In this document: piece by piece, positions 33,799 through 43,567 of the stretch
Layout: the number at the start of each line of letters is the position of its first letter
Numbering within the stretch: position 1 is the stretch's first letter
From: Legionellaceae bacterium
GTDB lineage: Bacteria; Pseudomonadota; Gammaproteobacteria; Legionellales; Legionellaceae
Reading direction: 5' to 3'
Length of the DNA stretch: 48,281 bases
NCBI GenBank assembly: GCA_947504875.1
Contig: CANNJI010000007.1
Location: 1 to 48,281 of the forward strand
Made by a program: the position numbers and the translations under genes
Notes under the pieces: model-generated
The model's database searches: none
What the model saw: the letters and a program-made list of their open reading frames with translations, nothing else
Told to the model about the DNA's origin: nothing

Positions 33799-36584
33799 TA
33801 ACCATTCACGTATTAGGATTCGGCGAGCTGTATCAACAACTATTGAATGCGGTAGCTGCCATGATGGGACAGTCGTTTTTTTCAAGTTTTTTAAAATTAA
33901 CGGCCCTCATGGGTATCATCATGGCATCCGTGGGCTATGTTAAACAACGCGATCCGATGATCTATGCCAAATGGGTGATGGGCTATGTGTTGGTATTGCA
34001 ATTGGTGATCACACCCAAAACGCTGGTGGAAATTTATGATATTTCCGCACAACGATCGATTCCAGTGGCGAATGTTCCGGTGGTGTTTGCAGTGGCGGCG
34101 AGCTTGATTACTACCGTGGGTGTAGGGCTCGCCGAAAGTTACGATTCTTTGTTGTCGTTGCCGGATGATTTGACCTACACCAAAACAGGCAGTCTGTTTG
34201 GATCAAAAATCATTCAAGCCTCACGAGACTTTCGCATCATGGATCCCCAATTGAAAGCTGAGATGAATGAATACCTGCGGAATTGTGTGGTGGGTGATAT
34301 TCGTCTGAATCATAAATACAGTGTCAGTGATTTAAGTACCAGCAAAAACATTTGGGACTTAATCAGTAAACAACCTTCCCCATTGCGAAGAACAGCGGTG
34401 AATGGCATGAGCGTTACTTGCCAAACAGCAGCAAGTCCAAGTGGTGCCTATAGTCTGCGCGCGAAGTTAAATGCCGAGATTAAAAAAGCGTATACCTTCT
34501 TTGGCATTAATCTGTTTAGTCATGCGCGTCAAAGTAACTATGAAAAGATGTTCGAAACGCATCTGCAATCCAGTTTTGATTATTATCAAAAGATGACTGA
34601 TACGTCAGCGGACATTTTTTTACAGTCCATGATGATCAATGCCGTCGGTGATGGGATTAAAGATTACCAAGCGTTTACCGATAGCACCGCTGGCGTGGTG
34701 AATAATCAGGTGACGAAATCGCAAGTACAACATCGTTGGTCATGGGCTATCATGGGTCAAAAAGCAGCGTGGTCGTTGCCGATTCTACATACGCTCTTAA
34801 CCGTTTTATTGTTTGGGATATTTCCTGTGATTATTGCGATGTCGACCTTGCCAAATGGGGTGGCTATCTTTAGGGGCTATTTGCAGTTTTTTATATCTCT
34901 ACAATTTTGGCCGGTGTTGTTTGCTATTCTTAATGCGGCAATGACAATGTATGGCAGTAGTCAATCCTCTCAATATGGCAGCATCACCATGGTCAATATC
35001 GATAAAATCGATGAATTGCATGCGGATTTATCTGGCGTTGCTGGTTATCTGATGCTGATGATCCCCTTCTTGGCGAAGGGGCTGGTGTCCAATTTAAGCG
35101 ATGCCTTTAGCAATTTAGCGACCAGCATGACTGGCCATTTACAAGGATCTGCAATGAGTGTTGCCAATGATGCGGCGAGTGCGAGTTTTAGCTTCGGACA
35201 GACAGGGTTTTATAACACGAATGCGAACTCTTTCTCCGCCAATAAACATGATAACAATTGGACGCACATGCATGGCATGCACAGTGAACAATTATCTACA
35301 GGTGTGATTAAAACACATACCGCCAGCGGTGACACAGTATTTGATGTGTCACCTGGTATGACCAAAGGCGCGTTGTCGATGCATAGCACGGATGGATTGA
35401 GTGGTAGTTTGAATGAAGCACAAGAGGCATCTAAACAGGCCAGTAGCAGTGCTCATCAAAGCTTCCAGTCATCAGTTTCAAATGCTGCACATAAAGCCAT
35501 GCAATTGTCACGCCTCCAAGGCCATGACATGCGTTTGGGTCAAGGCGTCTCTGCGAGTGAAACAGGCCAGTATCAAGAAGCCTTATCGACCATGAGCCAT
35601 ATTGCCTCTGATGTTGCGAAGCGCACAGGCGTTTCAACTGATGAGGCGCTGACGGCACTCACCAGTTCAGGGATTAATGGGCGATTGAAAATGCCATCAA
35701 TGGTCACTGGAGCTGTTCGTGCTGCAACGCGTGGATTGATTGATATTGGTGGGGCTGTTTCAACCAGTACTAATCGAACCTCAACCAGTGGTGATCGTGC
35801 ACATGATTCGGTTGATGTAGGAGTCACCGCACGTGAAGCGGCTGATTTTAATCAAGCCTTCAGCCATGTGCAGCATTTTGTTAAAAATCATCATTTCGAT
35901 GATACCCAATCTCAAGGCGCCAATCTTTCTAATCAAATGGGCGCTGATTTGCGTCATGCAGAAGTGGCGAGCCAAAACGTTGATGCCTCACTTGCAAGAA
36001 GTGAACGAATTAGTAAAGCGACATCGTATGTGAAATCTCAAGGCGATCAAATTACAGAGAATCTTGATCAAACGTTTCCGGCTTTTGTGGCGTCTCGTGT
36101 TGGAGATCATACTCGTGATCAATTATTTTCACATCCAGGGGATAGGCATAGCGTACAAACCTTGCAGGGATTGGGCCGTGAATTTATGCAACAAGAGCGA
36201 GAGGCCGTTATTGCGCGATTTGGTGATAATCAGCAAGGCACGCAAGTCGACAAAGCTTATCAACAAGCGGCACATGACATTTCAAAGCAGTCGCAATCGT
36301 TGGATGCTAGATATGCATCATCTGGAGATCAGCTCACCCACGAGGCAAAGGATTTAGGGCTAGGTATTAATCTGAGTGACAAGCAGGCAATGGAAATTGA
36401 CGTGAATCAAAAAGTAGTTCAGTCATATGATTCGGTTCAAGATAAAAAGCAGATATTACAAGCAACAGTCGATCATCTTGCTGATGATACGGCGCATCGA
36501 CTTGAGATTGGACAGAGTAATGCAAAACGTGGTGCGGTTGTGCCTTCATTTAGAAACAATGATGATAAACAGGAGAAATCATGA
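33795..36584 (+). CDS. traG: TraG, mating-pair stabilisation and entry protein
   Basis: 929 aa (F TraG 938). N-terminal membrane helices (about 20-45, 50-75, 95-120, then 320-430) and a long C-terminal hydrophilic region rich in Ser, Gln and coiled-coil. In F, the N-terminal half helps pilus assembly and the C-terminal half stabilises mating pairs and meets the exclusion protein TraS. Confidence 0.9.
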   Translation: MITIHVLGFGELYQQLLNAVAAMMGQSFFSSFLKLTALMGIIMASVGYVKQRDPMIYAKWVMGYVLVLQLVITPKTLVEIYDISAQRSIPVANVPVVFAVAASLITTVGVGLAESYDSLLSLPDDLTYTKTGSLFGSKIIQASRDFRIMDPQLKAEMNEYLRNCVVGDIRLNHKYSVSDLSTSKNIWDLISKQPSPLRRTAVNGMSVTCQTAASPSGAYSLRAKLNAEIKKAYTFFGINLFSHARQSNYEKMFETHLQSSFDYYQKMTDTSADIFLQSMMINAVGDGIKDYQAFTDSTAGVVNNQVTKSQVQHRWSWAIMGQKAAWSLPILHTLLTVLLFGIFPVIIAMSTLPNGVAIFRGYLQFFISLQFWPVLFAILNAAMTMYGSSQSSQYGSITMVNIDKIDELHADLSGVAGYLMLMIPFLAKGLVSNLSDAFSNLATSMTGHLQGSAMSVANDAASASFSFGQTGFYNTNANSFSANKHDNNWTHMHGMHSEQLSTGVIKTHTASGDTVFDVSPGMTKGALSMHSTDGLSGSLNEAQEASKQASSSAHQSFQSSVSNAAHKAMQLSRLQGHDMRLGQGVSASETGQYQEALSTMSHIASDVAKRTGVSTDEALTALTSSGINGRLKMPSMVTGAVRAATRGLIDIGGAVSTSTNRTSTSGDRAHDSVDVGVTAREAADFNQAFSHVQHFVKNHHFDDTQSQGANLSNQMGADLRHAEVASQNVDASLARSERISKATSYVKSQGDQITENLDQTFPAFVASRVGDHTRDQLFSHPGDRHSVQTLQGLGREFMQQEREAVIARFGDNQQGTQVDKAYQQAAHDISKQSQSLDARYASSGDQLTHEAKDLGLGINLSDKQAMEIDVNQKVVQSYDSVQDKKQILQATVDHLADDTAHRLEIGQSNAKRGAVVPSFRNNDDKQEKS

Positions 36585-37168
36585 ATATGAAAGACTTAAA
36601 GCAAGCAATTGCTGATGATATGGAAACCATGAAACAGCTTGATGTTGAGATCATGGAGTCACCTGCGTATTACCGCGAGGTGCGTCGATGGACGTTAAAT
36701 TGGTTTTTGGTCTTGCTTGCGACAACCCTTGCAATAGGACTGGTGTGCATTCCCTTGGAGTGGAATCCATCGGACATGGATCGAAACCTCAAATTGATTT
36801 GTTTTGTGGGCGGTTCATTTTTGATCTCTTTCTTGTTCTCGTTGGGTGTGCCTGCTTTTGCTGGAAAATTCGTTATTTTCCATGATGAGTTGCGTCCCAA
36901 ATTAAAAACGGGTGATTTCTTAATGCAGCAAATGACCCGTATTACCCGTATGGCTTACGTTATATTCACCGCACTACTATTTACTGCAACCGCGATTGCT
37001 GGTTGGCCGTTTGTAGGTTTGATGGTGATGGTAGCCTTTGGACTGACGGCTGCGATTATGGCGTTTTTAATTGAAATGGAGGCCATTCGTCTAGGCGCTA
37101 GCGTGCTCTTTGTTTTTCTCAAAAAATATTTTGCAAAAGAAGCAATAGACACGGCATCTATGAATTAA
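36581..37168 (+). CDS. Inner-membrane protein, possible entry-exclusion (TraS-position)
   Basis: 195 aa with four predicted membrane helices (about 38-58, 70-92, 122-143, 148-170). It overlaps the traG stop and precedes traD, the place of traS/traT in F. F TraS blocks uptake of the same plasmid by contacting TraG. There is no sequence likeness that I can claim; the role is from position and topology only. Confidence 0.55.
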   Translation: MNMKDLKQAIADDMETMKQLDVEIMESPAYYREVRRWTLNWFLVLLATTLAIGLVCIPLEWNPSDMDRNLKLICFVGGSFLISFLFSLGVPAFAGKFVIFHDELRPKLKTGDFLMQQMTRITRMAYVIFTALLFTATAIAGWPFVGLMVMVAFGLTAAIMAFLIEMEAIRLGASVLFVFLKKYFAKEAIDTASMN

Positions 37169-37220
37169 TCAACCCGTTAAAAGCACGATCTAAATAAGAC
37201 AAAATTTAAACACTGTTAAT

Positions 37221-37237
37221 GCAGTGCTAGCCACTGC
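37221..37237. terminator. Hairpin between exclusion-like gene and traD
   Basis: GCAGTG-CTAGC-CACTGC in the only sizeable gap (95 bp) of the tra operon. No T-run follows; it could weaken read-through or be a processing site separating traD-traI from the rest. Confidence 0.35.
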
Positions 37238-37263
37238 TTTGCCCAAAATAAATAGGAGACAGC

Positions 37264-39090
37264 ATGAGCCAAGAACCAAACCACAAACACTTTACCCGCG
37301 GTGGTCAAATTGCGTTTCATAATCTGCGAATGTTGTTTCAGATTAACAAGGCACTCTTTAACGTCCATTGCATCAGTTGGGTGGTAATTTGTGCGTTATG
37401 CGTCTGGTATTTCATTCCTAAAGACATGCTCATTCAAGTGGCAAATTATGAAGTGGCCACTGTTTTAAAACTCGTTGGCAAGGAGCACGTGTTTAATATC
37501 CCCTACCCTGGTGGTGTATTGAGGCAATCGGTACATTCGCTTACAACACATCCGTATTATCCAAAAATAACCGCCATGTGTTTGAATCGATTCATCCAAT
37601 GTGCATGGATGGCATTGGGTGCGTCATTGGCTTTGGCTACCTTGCTGTCTTGGTACTTTATTAAAAAAGGTAAATTTCAAAGCCAAAATCAATTTGTGCG
37701 TGGTAGTCAATTGGAGAAGTCTTTTGTCGTTACACGCCAAATAATCAAAAACAAAGTGCAATCGGATATTACGCTGGATGGCTTTCCACTGATTAAAGAT
37801 AGTGAGGTGCAGCATTTATTGGTGCATGGAACCGTTGGCACAGGCAAAAGTCAGTTGATGATGAAACTCATGGACGCATTAAAGCGACGTGGGGATAGAG
37901 TGATCGTGTATGACAAGGGCTGCGCTTTTATACCTCATTATTTTGAAGCCACACGCGATATAATTTTAAATCCATTTGACGCAAGGTGCGGTGCTTGGGA
38001 CTTGTGGTGTGAAGCGCCCCATGACGCTGATTTAGAAAACATGGCAGAAAGCCTGATCCCCGTGCATGGTGAGTCTGATCCATTTTGGATCAATGCGGCA
38101 CGTACCGTGTTTGTGTCTGCTGCAAGCCTTATGCGTGATGATAAAGATCGCTCTTTAGAGCGATTGCTTCAACTGTTGATAACCAGCGATTTTTCACAAT
38201 TGGAAACGTATTTGGCAGGCACACCAGCGGCTACATTAATGAGTGGTAAAATTGAAAAAACAGCGATTTCAATTCGGTCTGTCATCACCACCTATCTAAA
38301 ATCCATGCAGTCATTGCAAGGGATTCAGGGCCAGTCATTCTCCATTCGTGATTATTTGTTAGATGAAGGTCAATCCGGTTGGCTTTTTATCTCATCCAAT
38401 GGTGAGCACCATAAATCGTTAAAACCATTGATGTCCATGTGGTTAGCGATGGCGTCTCTTACCATGCTTAGCATGACACCAGATTCAAATCGACGTGTTT
38501 GGTTTATTTGCGATGAACTACCCAGTCTGCATAAATTACCTTTATTGGGTGAAACGATTGCTGAAGTACGTAAATTTGGCGGCTGTTTTTTATTAGGCAT
38601 GCAAAGTTTTTCACAGCTAGAAAAAGTCTATGGCAGAAGCGGTGCACAAGAAATTTTTGATTTACTAAACACACGTTTTTTCTTTCGAAGTGCGAGCAGC
38701 GACATGGCACGTCTTGTGTCGCGTGAGTTAGGTGAGGAAGATGTTGATGAGTCACGTGAACAATATTCTTATGGTGCCAATAGCGTACGCGATGGCATTT
38801 CTCTCGGTAATCAACGCGTGATTCGTCCTGTTGTGTCCTATCCTGAAATTCTTGAGTTACCTAATTTATCGTGTTTTGTGCGCTTGCCGGGCAAATACCC
38901 GGTCACTCAATTAAATCTTAAATACGAGAAACGCACCATAGCTTCGGAGGGATTGAAAACACGCACCTTCATCATCAATGAGATAAAACCCAAGCACGCA
39001 TCAAATCAGGATGAAGAGGCTGCATTTTTGACTGCGAAGGAAACCATTCCATTATCGCCCAAAGAGTGGGTTAACGAGTATTTGGACTAA
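37264..39090 (+). CDS. traD: TraD coupling ATPase (type IV)
   Basis: 608 aa (F TraD 717; the C-terminal extension is shorter). Two N-terminal membrane helices (about 37-57, 104-126), Walker A GTVGTGKS near residue 190, Walker B (VWFICDEL) near 415. It brings the relaxosome to the channel. AGGAG 6 nt before the ATG. Confidence 0.92.
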   Translation: MSQEPNHKHFTRGGQIAFHNLRMLFQINKALFNVHCISWVVICALCVWYFIPKDMLIQVANYEVATVLKLVGKEHVFNIPYPGGVLRQSVHSLTTHPYYPKITAMCLNRFIQCAWMALGASLALATLLSWYFIKKGKFQSQNQFVRGSQLEKSFVVTRQIIKNKVQSDITLDGFPLIKDSEVQHLLVHGTVGTGKSQLMMKLMDALKRRGDRVIVYDKGCAFIPHYFEATRDIILNPFDARCGAWDLWCEAPHDADLENMAESLIPVHGESDPFWINAARTVFVSAASLMRDDKDRSLERLLQLLITSDFSQLETYLAGTPAATLMSGKIEKTAISIRSVITTYLKSMQSLQGIQGQSFSIRDYLLDEGQSGWLFISSNGEHHKSLKPLMSMWLAMASLTMLSMTPDSNRRVWFICDELPSLHKLPLLGETIAEVRKFGGCFLLGMQSFSQLEKVYGRSGAQEIFDLLNTRFFFRSASSDMARLVSRELGEEDVDESREQYSYGANSVRDGISLGNQRVIRPVVSYPEILELPNLSCFVRLPGKYPVTQLNLKYEKRTIASEGLKTRTFIINEIKPKHASNQDEEAAFLTAKETIPLSPKEWVNEYLD

Positions 39091-39094
39091 TATT

Positions 39095-42052
39095 ATGCTT
39101 AGCGTGAAACCGTTAGAATCTGCAAAAAACGCTCATGATTACTACATGCAAGCGATTGAGTATTATCAAAGTGATGCCAACGCCATGCAATGGCTGGGTG
39201 CTGGCAAACAATACCTCAAGCTTGGTGATGAGATTGATGGGAACCTTTTGCTGAATTTGTTGCAAGGCATATTGCCGAATGGTCAAAAACTTCAAAATCC
39301 ACAAGGTGAGCATCGACCTGGTTTTGATATGACGTTTTCAGCACCTAAAAGTGTGTCCTTATTAGTGGGGTTGGGTGCTGCACCAGAATTATTGAAGTTT
39401 CATGATGCGGCTGTTGAGCATGCCATTGCAAAAATTGAAACTGAATTTGCGCAAACAAGGGTACGCTCTAATGGTGAAATCATCTATAAAAATACGGGGA
39501 ATTTATTGGTTGCATCATTTAGACAACCGAGCTCTCGTGCCAACGATCCCGCATTACATACCCATTGCGTGACGTTGAATATGACGTTTCTGGATGGCAA
39601 AGCACGATCGCTTGCAAGTGATAAATCACGCACGTTTGGTGTTGTTGAGCAGATTCAAAACCATCAGCGTTATTGTGGGTTGTTATATCGTCAACATTTG
39701 GCGAATAGTCTGAAAGAGGCAGGCTTTCAATTACGATTAACGGGGGACGGGTTATTTGAAATTGACGGTATCCCAGACGTCGTGTTATCTGAATTTTCGA
39801 GACGCCGCGAAGACATTGAACGGCTGATGGAGGAAAAAGGATGGGCCGGTGCAAAAAGCGCGTCTGCCGCCACGCTGATTACAAGAAACGGTAAAGAAGA
39901 GCATGATATGGATACTTTGCAAGCTGATTGGCATGCGCGTGCGAAAGCACTGGATTTTGATGCGCAGGCATTCATGCAGCAGCGCGGTGATCGTTTTATG
40001 CCTGATAGCAGACTCTCAATCATTAGAGAGAAGTTAGGCTCATTTATTAATCGTATCAAAGGTCACGTGCTTGTCACTGAATCTGATTTAGCTAAAGCGT
40101 GTGTGTCGGTTGCTGTGGAAACCTTAAGTCAACGCGTTTCAGTTTTTACTGAACGCGCTTTGCTTGCTGAAAGCCTGAAACACAGTTTGGTGCATGAAAA
40201 AGCCATTTCACAGGAAACCATTAAAGCCGCAATACACCAGGAAAAAGAAGCGCAAAATCTATATGCTGCCCAGTGCATAAAGACCAAACAAATCCACCTG
40301 ACAACCCCATGGTTACTCTCGATGGAAGTTGAAACCATTGCTCGAATTGAAAGTAACAAAGAAGCCATTATACCCATAGCGCGTCATCATGAGGTGATTG
40401 CCTTTCAAAAAAGTCGCGCATCACATCGACAAAACCCCATGACAGCCTCTCAACAACAAGCCATGGCAACCGTATTGACCACAAAAGACCGTTTTTTAGC
40501 GATCCAAGGCTATGCTGGGGTCGCTAAAACGACGATGTTGGCTGAAGCACGTCTACTCATTGAAGACAAAGGGTATCAAATGCGTGGTATAGCTGTCGCG
40601 AGCTCTGCGGCTAACGAACTGCAAACCAAAGCAGGCATTTCCTCAGATGTATTTCCTACCGTGTATCAAGAATTAAAAAATGCCAAGACGGGTTCTTTAA
40701 ACAAAACAGTCTTCATAGTGGATGAGTCATCGATGCTGTCTTCACCGCAAGGCCATGAACTGTTGAAACATATTGAACGCACACAATCCCGCCTTATTTT
40801 GGTTGGTGATAAGGCACAATTACCAAGCGTTAATAACGGACGAATATTTGGATTAATTCAAGATTATGGCATTGAAACCACCTTAATGGATGATATTGTG
40901 CGGCAACAAAACCTCGTTTTAAAAGAAGCTGTGGTGCATGCGACGCAAGGCCAAATACAAGACGCCATGCAAAAACTGGATATCCAAGAGCTGAACACGC
41001 ATGAAGCACGCATTCAATGGATTGCGAATCATTGGCTAGCGCTTTCCAAAAAAGAACGTGATGACACATTGCTTTTTGCGCCGACCCATAGTGATCGTGA
41101 GTCCATTACAACACTGCTACGTAACGGGTTAAAAAAAGAAGGTGCGTTGAAAGGCACTGAATTGATGCAAACCACGCTGAAATCCAAACCCATAGAGGCC
41201 GTGCAACAACGGTTTATTGCTTATTATCAAAAGGGAGATGTAGTGCGCTTTAACCAGGATTTTAAAAAACATGGTGTTGAACGCAATCAATATTATTCTG
41301 TCGGTACTATTTCGCCTCAACACCGTCGCGATAATGTATTGCCACTTATCAATGACAAAGGCACAAACGTTAACTTCTCGCTGAAATCGTTACCTCAGTA
41401 TAAAACGCATACCGCGCCTTTTGAACGCGTGCTAGAGATTTATCAAACGAAGCCACTCGCACTGCAATCAGGAGACAAAGTCATGTGGACGCGTAATTTT
41501 AAAGCTGATGGGATTCGTAATGGTGAAATGCTTACAATGCAAGCCATTCAACAGAGCAGTGTGATTGTTACAACGAAAGATGACCAATCCATCACACTAC
41601 AAAACAGTCACCCTGCCCTCAAGCATCTTGATTACAGCTATGTGCTGACCAATTACAAAGTCCAAGGTAAAGATGCGCCCTATGGCATTGGTCTCATGGA
41701 ATCGTATCACCGCTTTGGTGCCACGTGTAAGAATTTTTATGTGCAAATTTCCCGTGCGATTCATGGTATGACGCTGGTAACCGACGACAAAACACAATTG
41801 GTTGAAGCGATTCAACGCAATCATGATGAAAAGCAAGCGGCATTGGATATGATTTCAAGTCGGCAATTAATGGCTCATGTACGTCGCTTCCAAGAACACA
41901 GTAACCTATCATTTCAGCCTGTGATTGATAAGAAAAAAACATTTGACGTTGACGAGCAGGCAAAACGAGTGGCGCCTACTGTTTCTGAATTACGCTTTGA
42001 AAAATCAGCCACTTTAAAAGAACCCGTGCACATTAAAGAACTAGAACGATAA
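39095..42052 (+). CDS. traI: TraI relaxase-helicase (MobF)
   Basis: 985 aa. N-terminal TrwC-type relaxase with the Tyr pair HDYY (15-18) and the metal-binding HTHC (about 155), followed by RecD-like helicase motifs: Walker A GYAGVAKTT near 472 (Ala replaces the usual Gly of GxxxxGKT), Walker B VDESSM near 545. F TraI has 1756 aa and two helicase-like domains; only one seems present, as in TrwC. It nicks at oriT and unwinds the strand to be sent. The first ribosome site is weak; it starts 4 bp after traD. Confidence 0.92.
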   Translation: MLSVKPLESAKNAHDYYMQAIEYYQSDANAMQWLGAGKQYLKLGDEIDGNLLLNLLQGILPNGQKLQNPQGEHRPGFDMTFSAPKSVSLLVGLGAAPELLKFHDAAVEHAIAKIETEFAQTRVRSNGEIIYKNTGNLLVASFRQPSSRANDPALHTHCVTLNMTFLDGKARSLASDKSRTFGVVEQIQNHQRYCGLLYRQHLANSLKEAGFQLRLTGDGLFEIDGIPDVVLSEFSRRREDIERLMEEKGWAGAKSASAATLITRNGKEEHDMDTLQADWHARAKALDFDAQAFMQQRGDRFMPDSRLSIIREKLGSFINRIKGHVLVTESDLAKACVSVAVETLSQRVSVFTERALLAESLKHSLVHEKAISQETIKAAIHQEKEAQNLYAAQCIKTKQIHLTTPWLLSMEVETIARIESNKEAIIPIARHHEVIAFQKSRASHRQNPMTASQQQAMATVLTTKDRFLAIQGYAGVAKTTMLAEARLLIEDKGYQMRGIAVASSAANELQTKAGISSDVFPTVYQELKNAKTGSLNKTVFIVDESSMLSSPQGHELLKHIERTQSRLILVGDKAQLPSVNNGRIFGLIQDYGIETTLMDDIVRQQNLVLKEAVVHATQGQIQDAMQKLDIQELNTHEARIQWIANHWLALSKKERDDTLLFAPTHSDRESITTLLRNGLKKEGALKGTELMQTTLKSKPIEAVQQRFIAYYQKGDVVRFNQDFKKHGVERNQYYSVGTISPQHRRDNVLPLINDKGTNVNFSLKSLPQYKTHTAPFERVLEIYQTKPLALQSGDKVMWTRNFKADGIRNGEMLTMQAIQQSSVIVTTKDDQSITLQNSHPALKHLDYSYVLTNYKVQGKDAPYGIGLMESYHRFGATCKNFYVQISRAIHGMTLVTDDKTQLVEAIQRNHDEKQAALDMISSRQLMAHVRRFQEHSNLSFQPVIDKKKTFDVDEQAKRVAPTVSELRFEKSATLKEPVHIKELER

Positions 42053-42062
42053 GGAGTATGTC

Positions 42063-42365
42063 ATGCCAAGATTATCAGTTTCATTATCAAAACCCATGCA
42101 CAGTCATTTGTCATCACTGGCTATTCAATATGATGATTCGATATCAAACGTTATTAATCGATTAATTCATGTGGGCATGCAGCATGTGGATGAACAACAG
42201 ATGCCGATTTCTGCTCCTGTTGAGCAACACTGCCAGCAACTCATTATTCAGATGAATGCATTAATTAAAAACATGTCCGCTGAGCTGCTGAAATTTAATC
42301 AGGAAGATTTTGAAAAATTGAGGCAGGCGGCGATAGGTAAATATAATGAATTGATTCAGCCATAA
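42063..42365 (+). CDS. Small ribbon-helix-helix-like protein after traI
   Basis: 100 aa with a start RLSVSLSKPMHSHLSSLA and a DSISNVINRLIHVGM helix pair, the pattern of ribbon-helix-helix DNA-binding proteins, followed by a helical tail. GGAG 7 nt before the ATG. It may be a relaxosome accessory (MobC/TraM-like) or operon regulator. Confidence 0.65.
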   Translation: MPRLSVSLSKPMHSHLSSLAIQYDDSISNVINRLIHVGMQHVDEQQMPISAPVEQHCQQLIIQMNALIKNMSAELLKFNQEDFEKLRQAAIGKYNELIQP

Positions 42366-42961
42366 CGCGAGTCAGGCGCTTCAGTGATTCATTTCATGAT
42401 GCATCAGTGGTGCACTTGAATAAATAACCATAATCTAATCAATAGATTGCCCTGCACCAACTTTGAACCTCAATTTTTGTGTGAAAAACTGCGTAAATTA
42501 GATTTAATACGCTATTAATCAATCAGTTGAAGTGCATAACGCCAACATGCGATAGGTGTGTACCTTTTTCATTCTTGTCCCTTATTTCATCTGTTAATTC
42601 TGACAACTACATTTTCTATGTCATCAGTTATTTCTTTCTGATAAGCGCACTGATTTCGTTGCGCGCTTGTGACAGGATAGAATTGTTCCTCTATGGCATA
42701 AGCACATTAAAAGTTATTTTGGATATTAAATAAGCCACGCACTTCGTGGCCAATCTAATTTTAAAATATTAATTATTTCCACAAACACATCAGACTCACA
42801 CCTGCTTATTTATTGCATATTGTCACAATTTATATGTTTATTCGTGACAAATTAGAATAAAATCCCTAAACACTGACATTGTAATTTCCAATATCAAAGC
42901 ATCTTATTTTTAATTTTTGTCACATATTATGCTATAATTAGTGACAAACGAGGTAAAAATA
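42366..42961. other. Non-coding region with possible oriT
   Basis: About 600 bp without a convincing gene; a 68-aa frame at 42527-42733 has no ribosome site and poor composition. At 42385-42406 an imperfect inverted repeat (TGATTCAT/ATGCATCA) is followed by GTGGTGC (42407-42413), similar to the nick region of F (GGTGTGGTGC), and by AATCTA-ATCAA-TAGATT (42432-42448). As it follows the relaxase and a small DNA-binding gene it is a candidate oriT. A further hairpin is at 42734-42750 (GCCACG/CGTGGC). The AbiE operators lie at the right end. Confidence 0.35.
42821..42946. promoter_or_regulatory. abiE promoter with two inverted-repeat operators
   Basis: TGTCAC-N17-GTGACA occurs twice with the same 17-bp spacer: 42821-42849 (centre AATTTATATG...) and 42918-42946. 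The second encloses a good -10 box (TATAAT, 42933-42938), so bound protein would block RNA polymerase. AbiEi antitoxins are known to repress their own promoter by binding two inverted repeats, which fits. Confidence 0.7.
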
Positions 42962-43567
42962 ATGGCAGCAATAAATAAAGTTAAAGAATATATTTCGCTC
43001 CTTCCCGAAGGAAAACCTTTTGCCGCTAACGCATTAAGAGGTTTTGCATCGACTGAAAATATTCGTCAAATCCTTAGTCGATTAGTTCAAGCAGGTGAAC
43101 TTCAGCGAGTTGCTCGTGGTGTTTTTATAAAACTCAATAATTTATCTAATTTAAAAGAACAGCTCCCATCCGCTCTGGAAATCGCTGAAACACTAACCCA
43201 TTCTACTGGTGAAACGATTGCAATACATGGTGCGGAAGCAGCGAGACAGTTACAACTTACCACTCAAGTGCCTATGCGTCTTGTGTTCTACACAAATGGC
43301 AACACACGAACATTAAAACTAGCGAATCGAACCATCCGATTAAAACATACCAACCCCAGCCGACTGATTGAACCAAGAACAACAACTGGATTAGCTATTT
43401 CAGCGCTCAGGTATCTGGGGCGGGAACAAGTCACCACGGAAACCATCCACCACATACAACAACGTGTTTCAACGGAAGAATTTGAAAAACTATTTGAACT
43501 CGTTGAACAGATGCCTGCTTGGATGGCCGATGTATTTTATAAGTACCAGCAAGAGAGAGCCCGATGA
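42962..43567 (+). CDS. abiEi: AbiEi-like antitoxin/repressor
   Basis: 201 aa from ATG 42962 (AGGT 7 nt upstream). N-terminal winged helix (about 18-60; NIRQILSRLVQAGELQRVARGVF) and a C-terminal AbiEi domain (IHGAEAARQLQLTTQVPMRLVFYTNG). Type IV toxin-antitoxin and abortive phage-infection system. The stop overlaps the toxin start by 4 bp. Confidence 0.87.
   Translation: MAAINKVKEYISLLPEGKPFAANALRGFASTENIRQILSRLVQAGELQRVARGVFIKLNNLSNLKEQLPSALEIAETLTHSTGETIAIHGAEAARQLQLTTQVPMRLVFYTNGNTRTLKLANRTIRLKHTNPSRLIEPRTTTGLAISALRYLGREQVTTETIHHIQQRVSTEEFEKLFELVEQMPAWMADVFYKYQQERAR

Noticed and set aside
42527-42733. 68-aa open frame after traI
   Set aside because: No ribosome site, no recognisable domain, hydrophobic chance composition, and located in a likely regulatory/oriT region.
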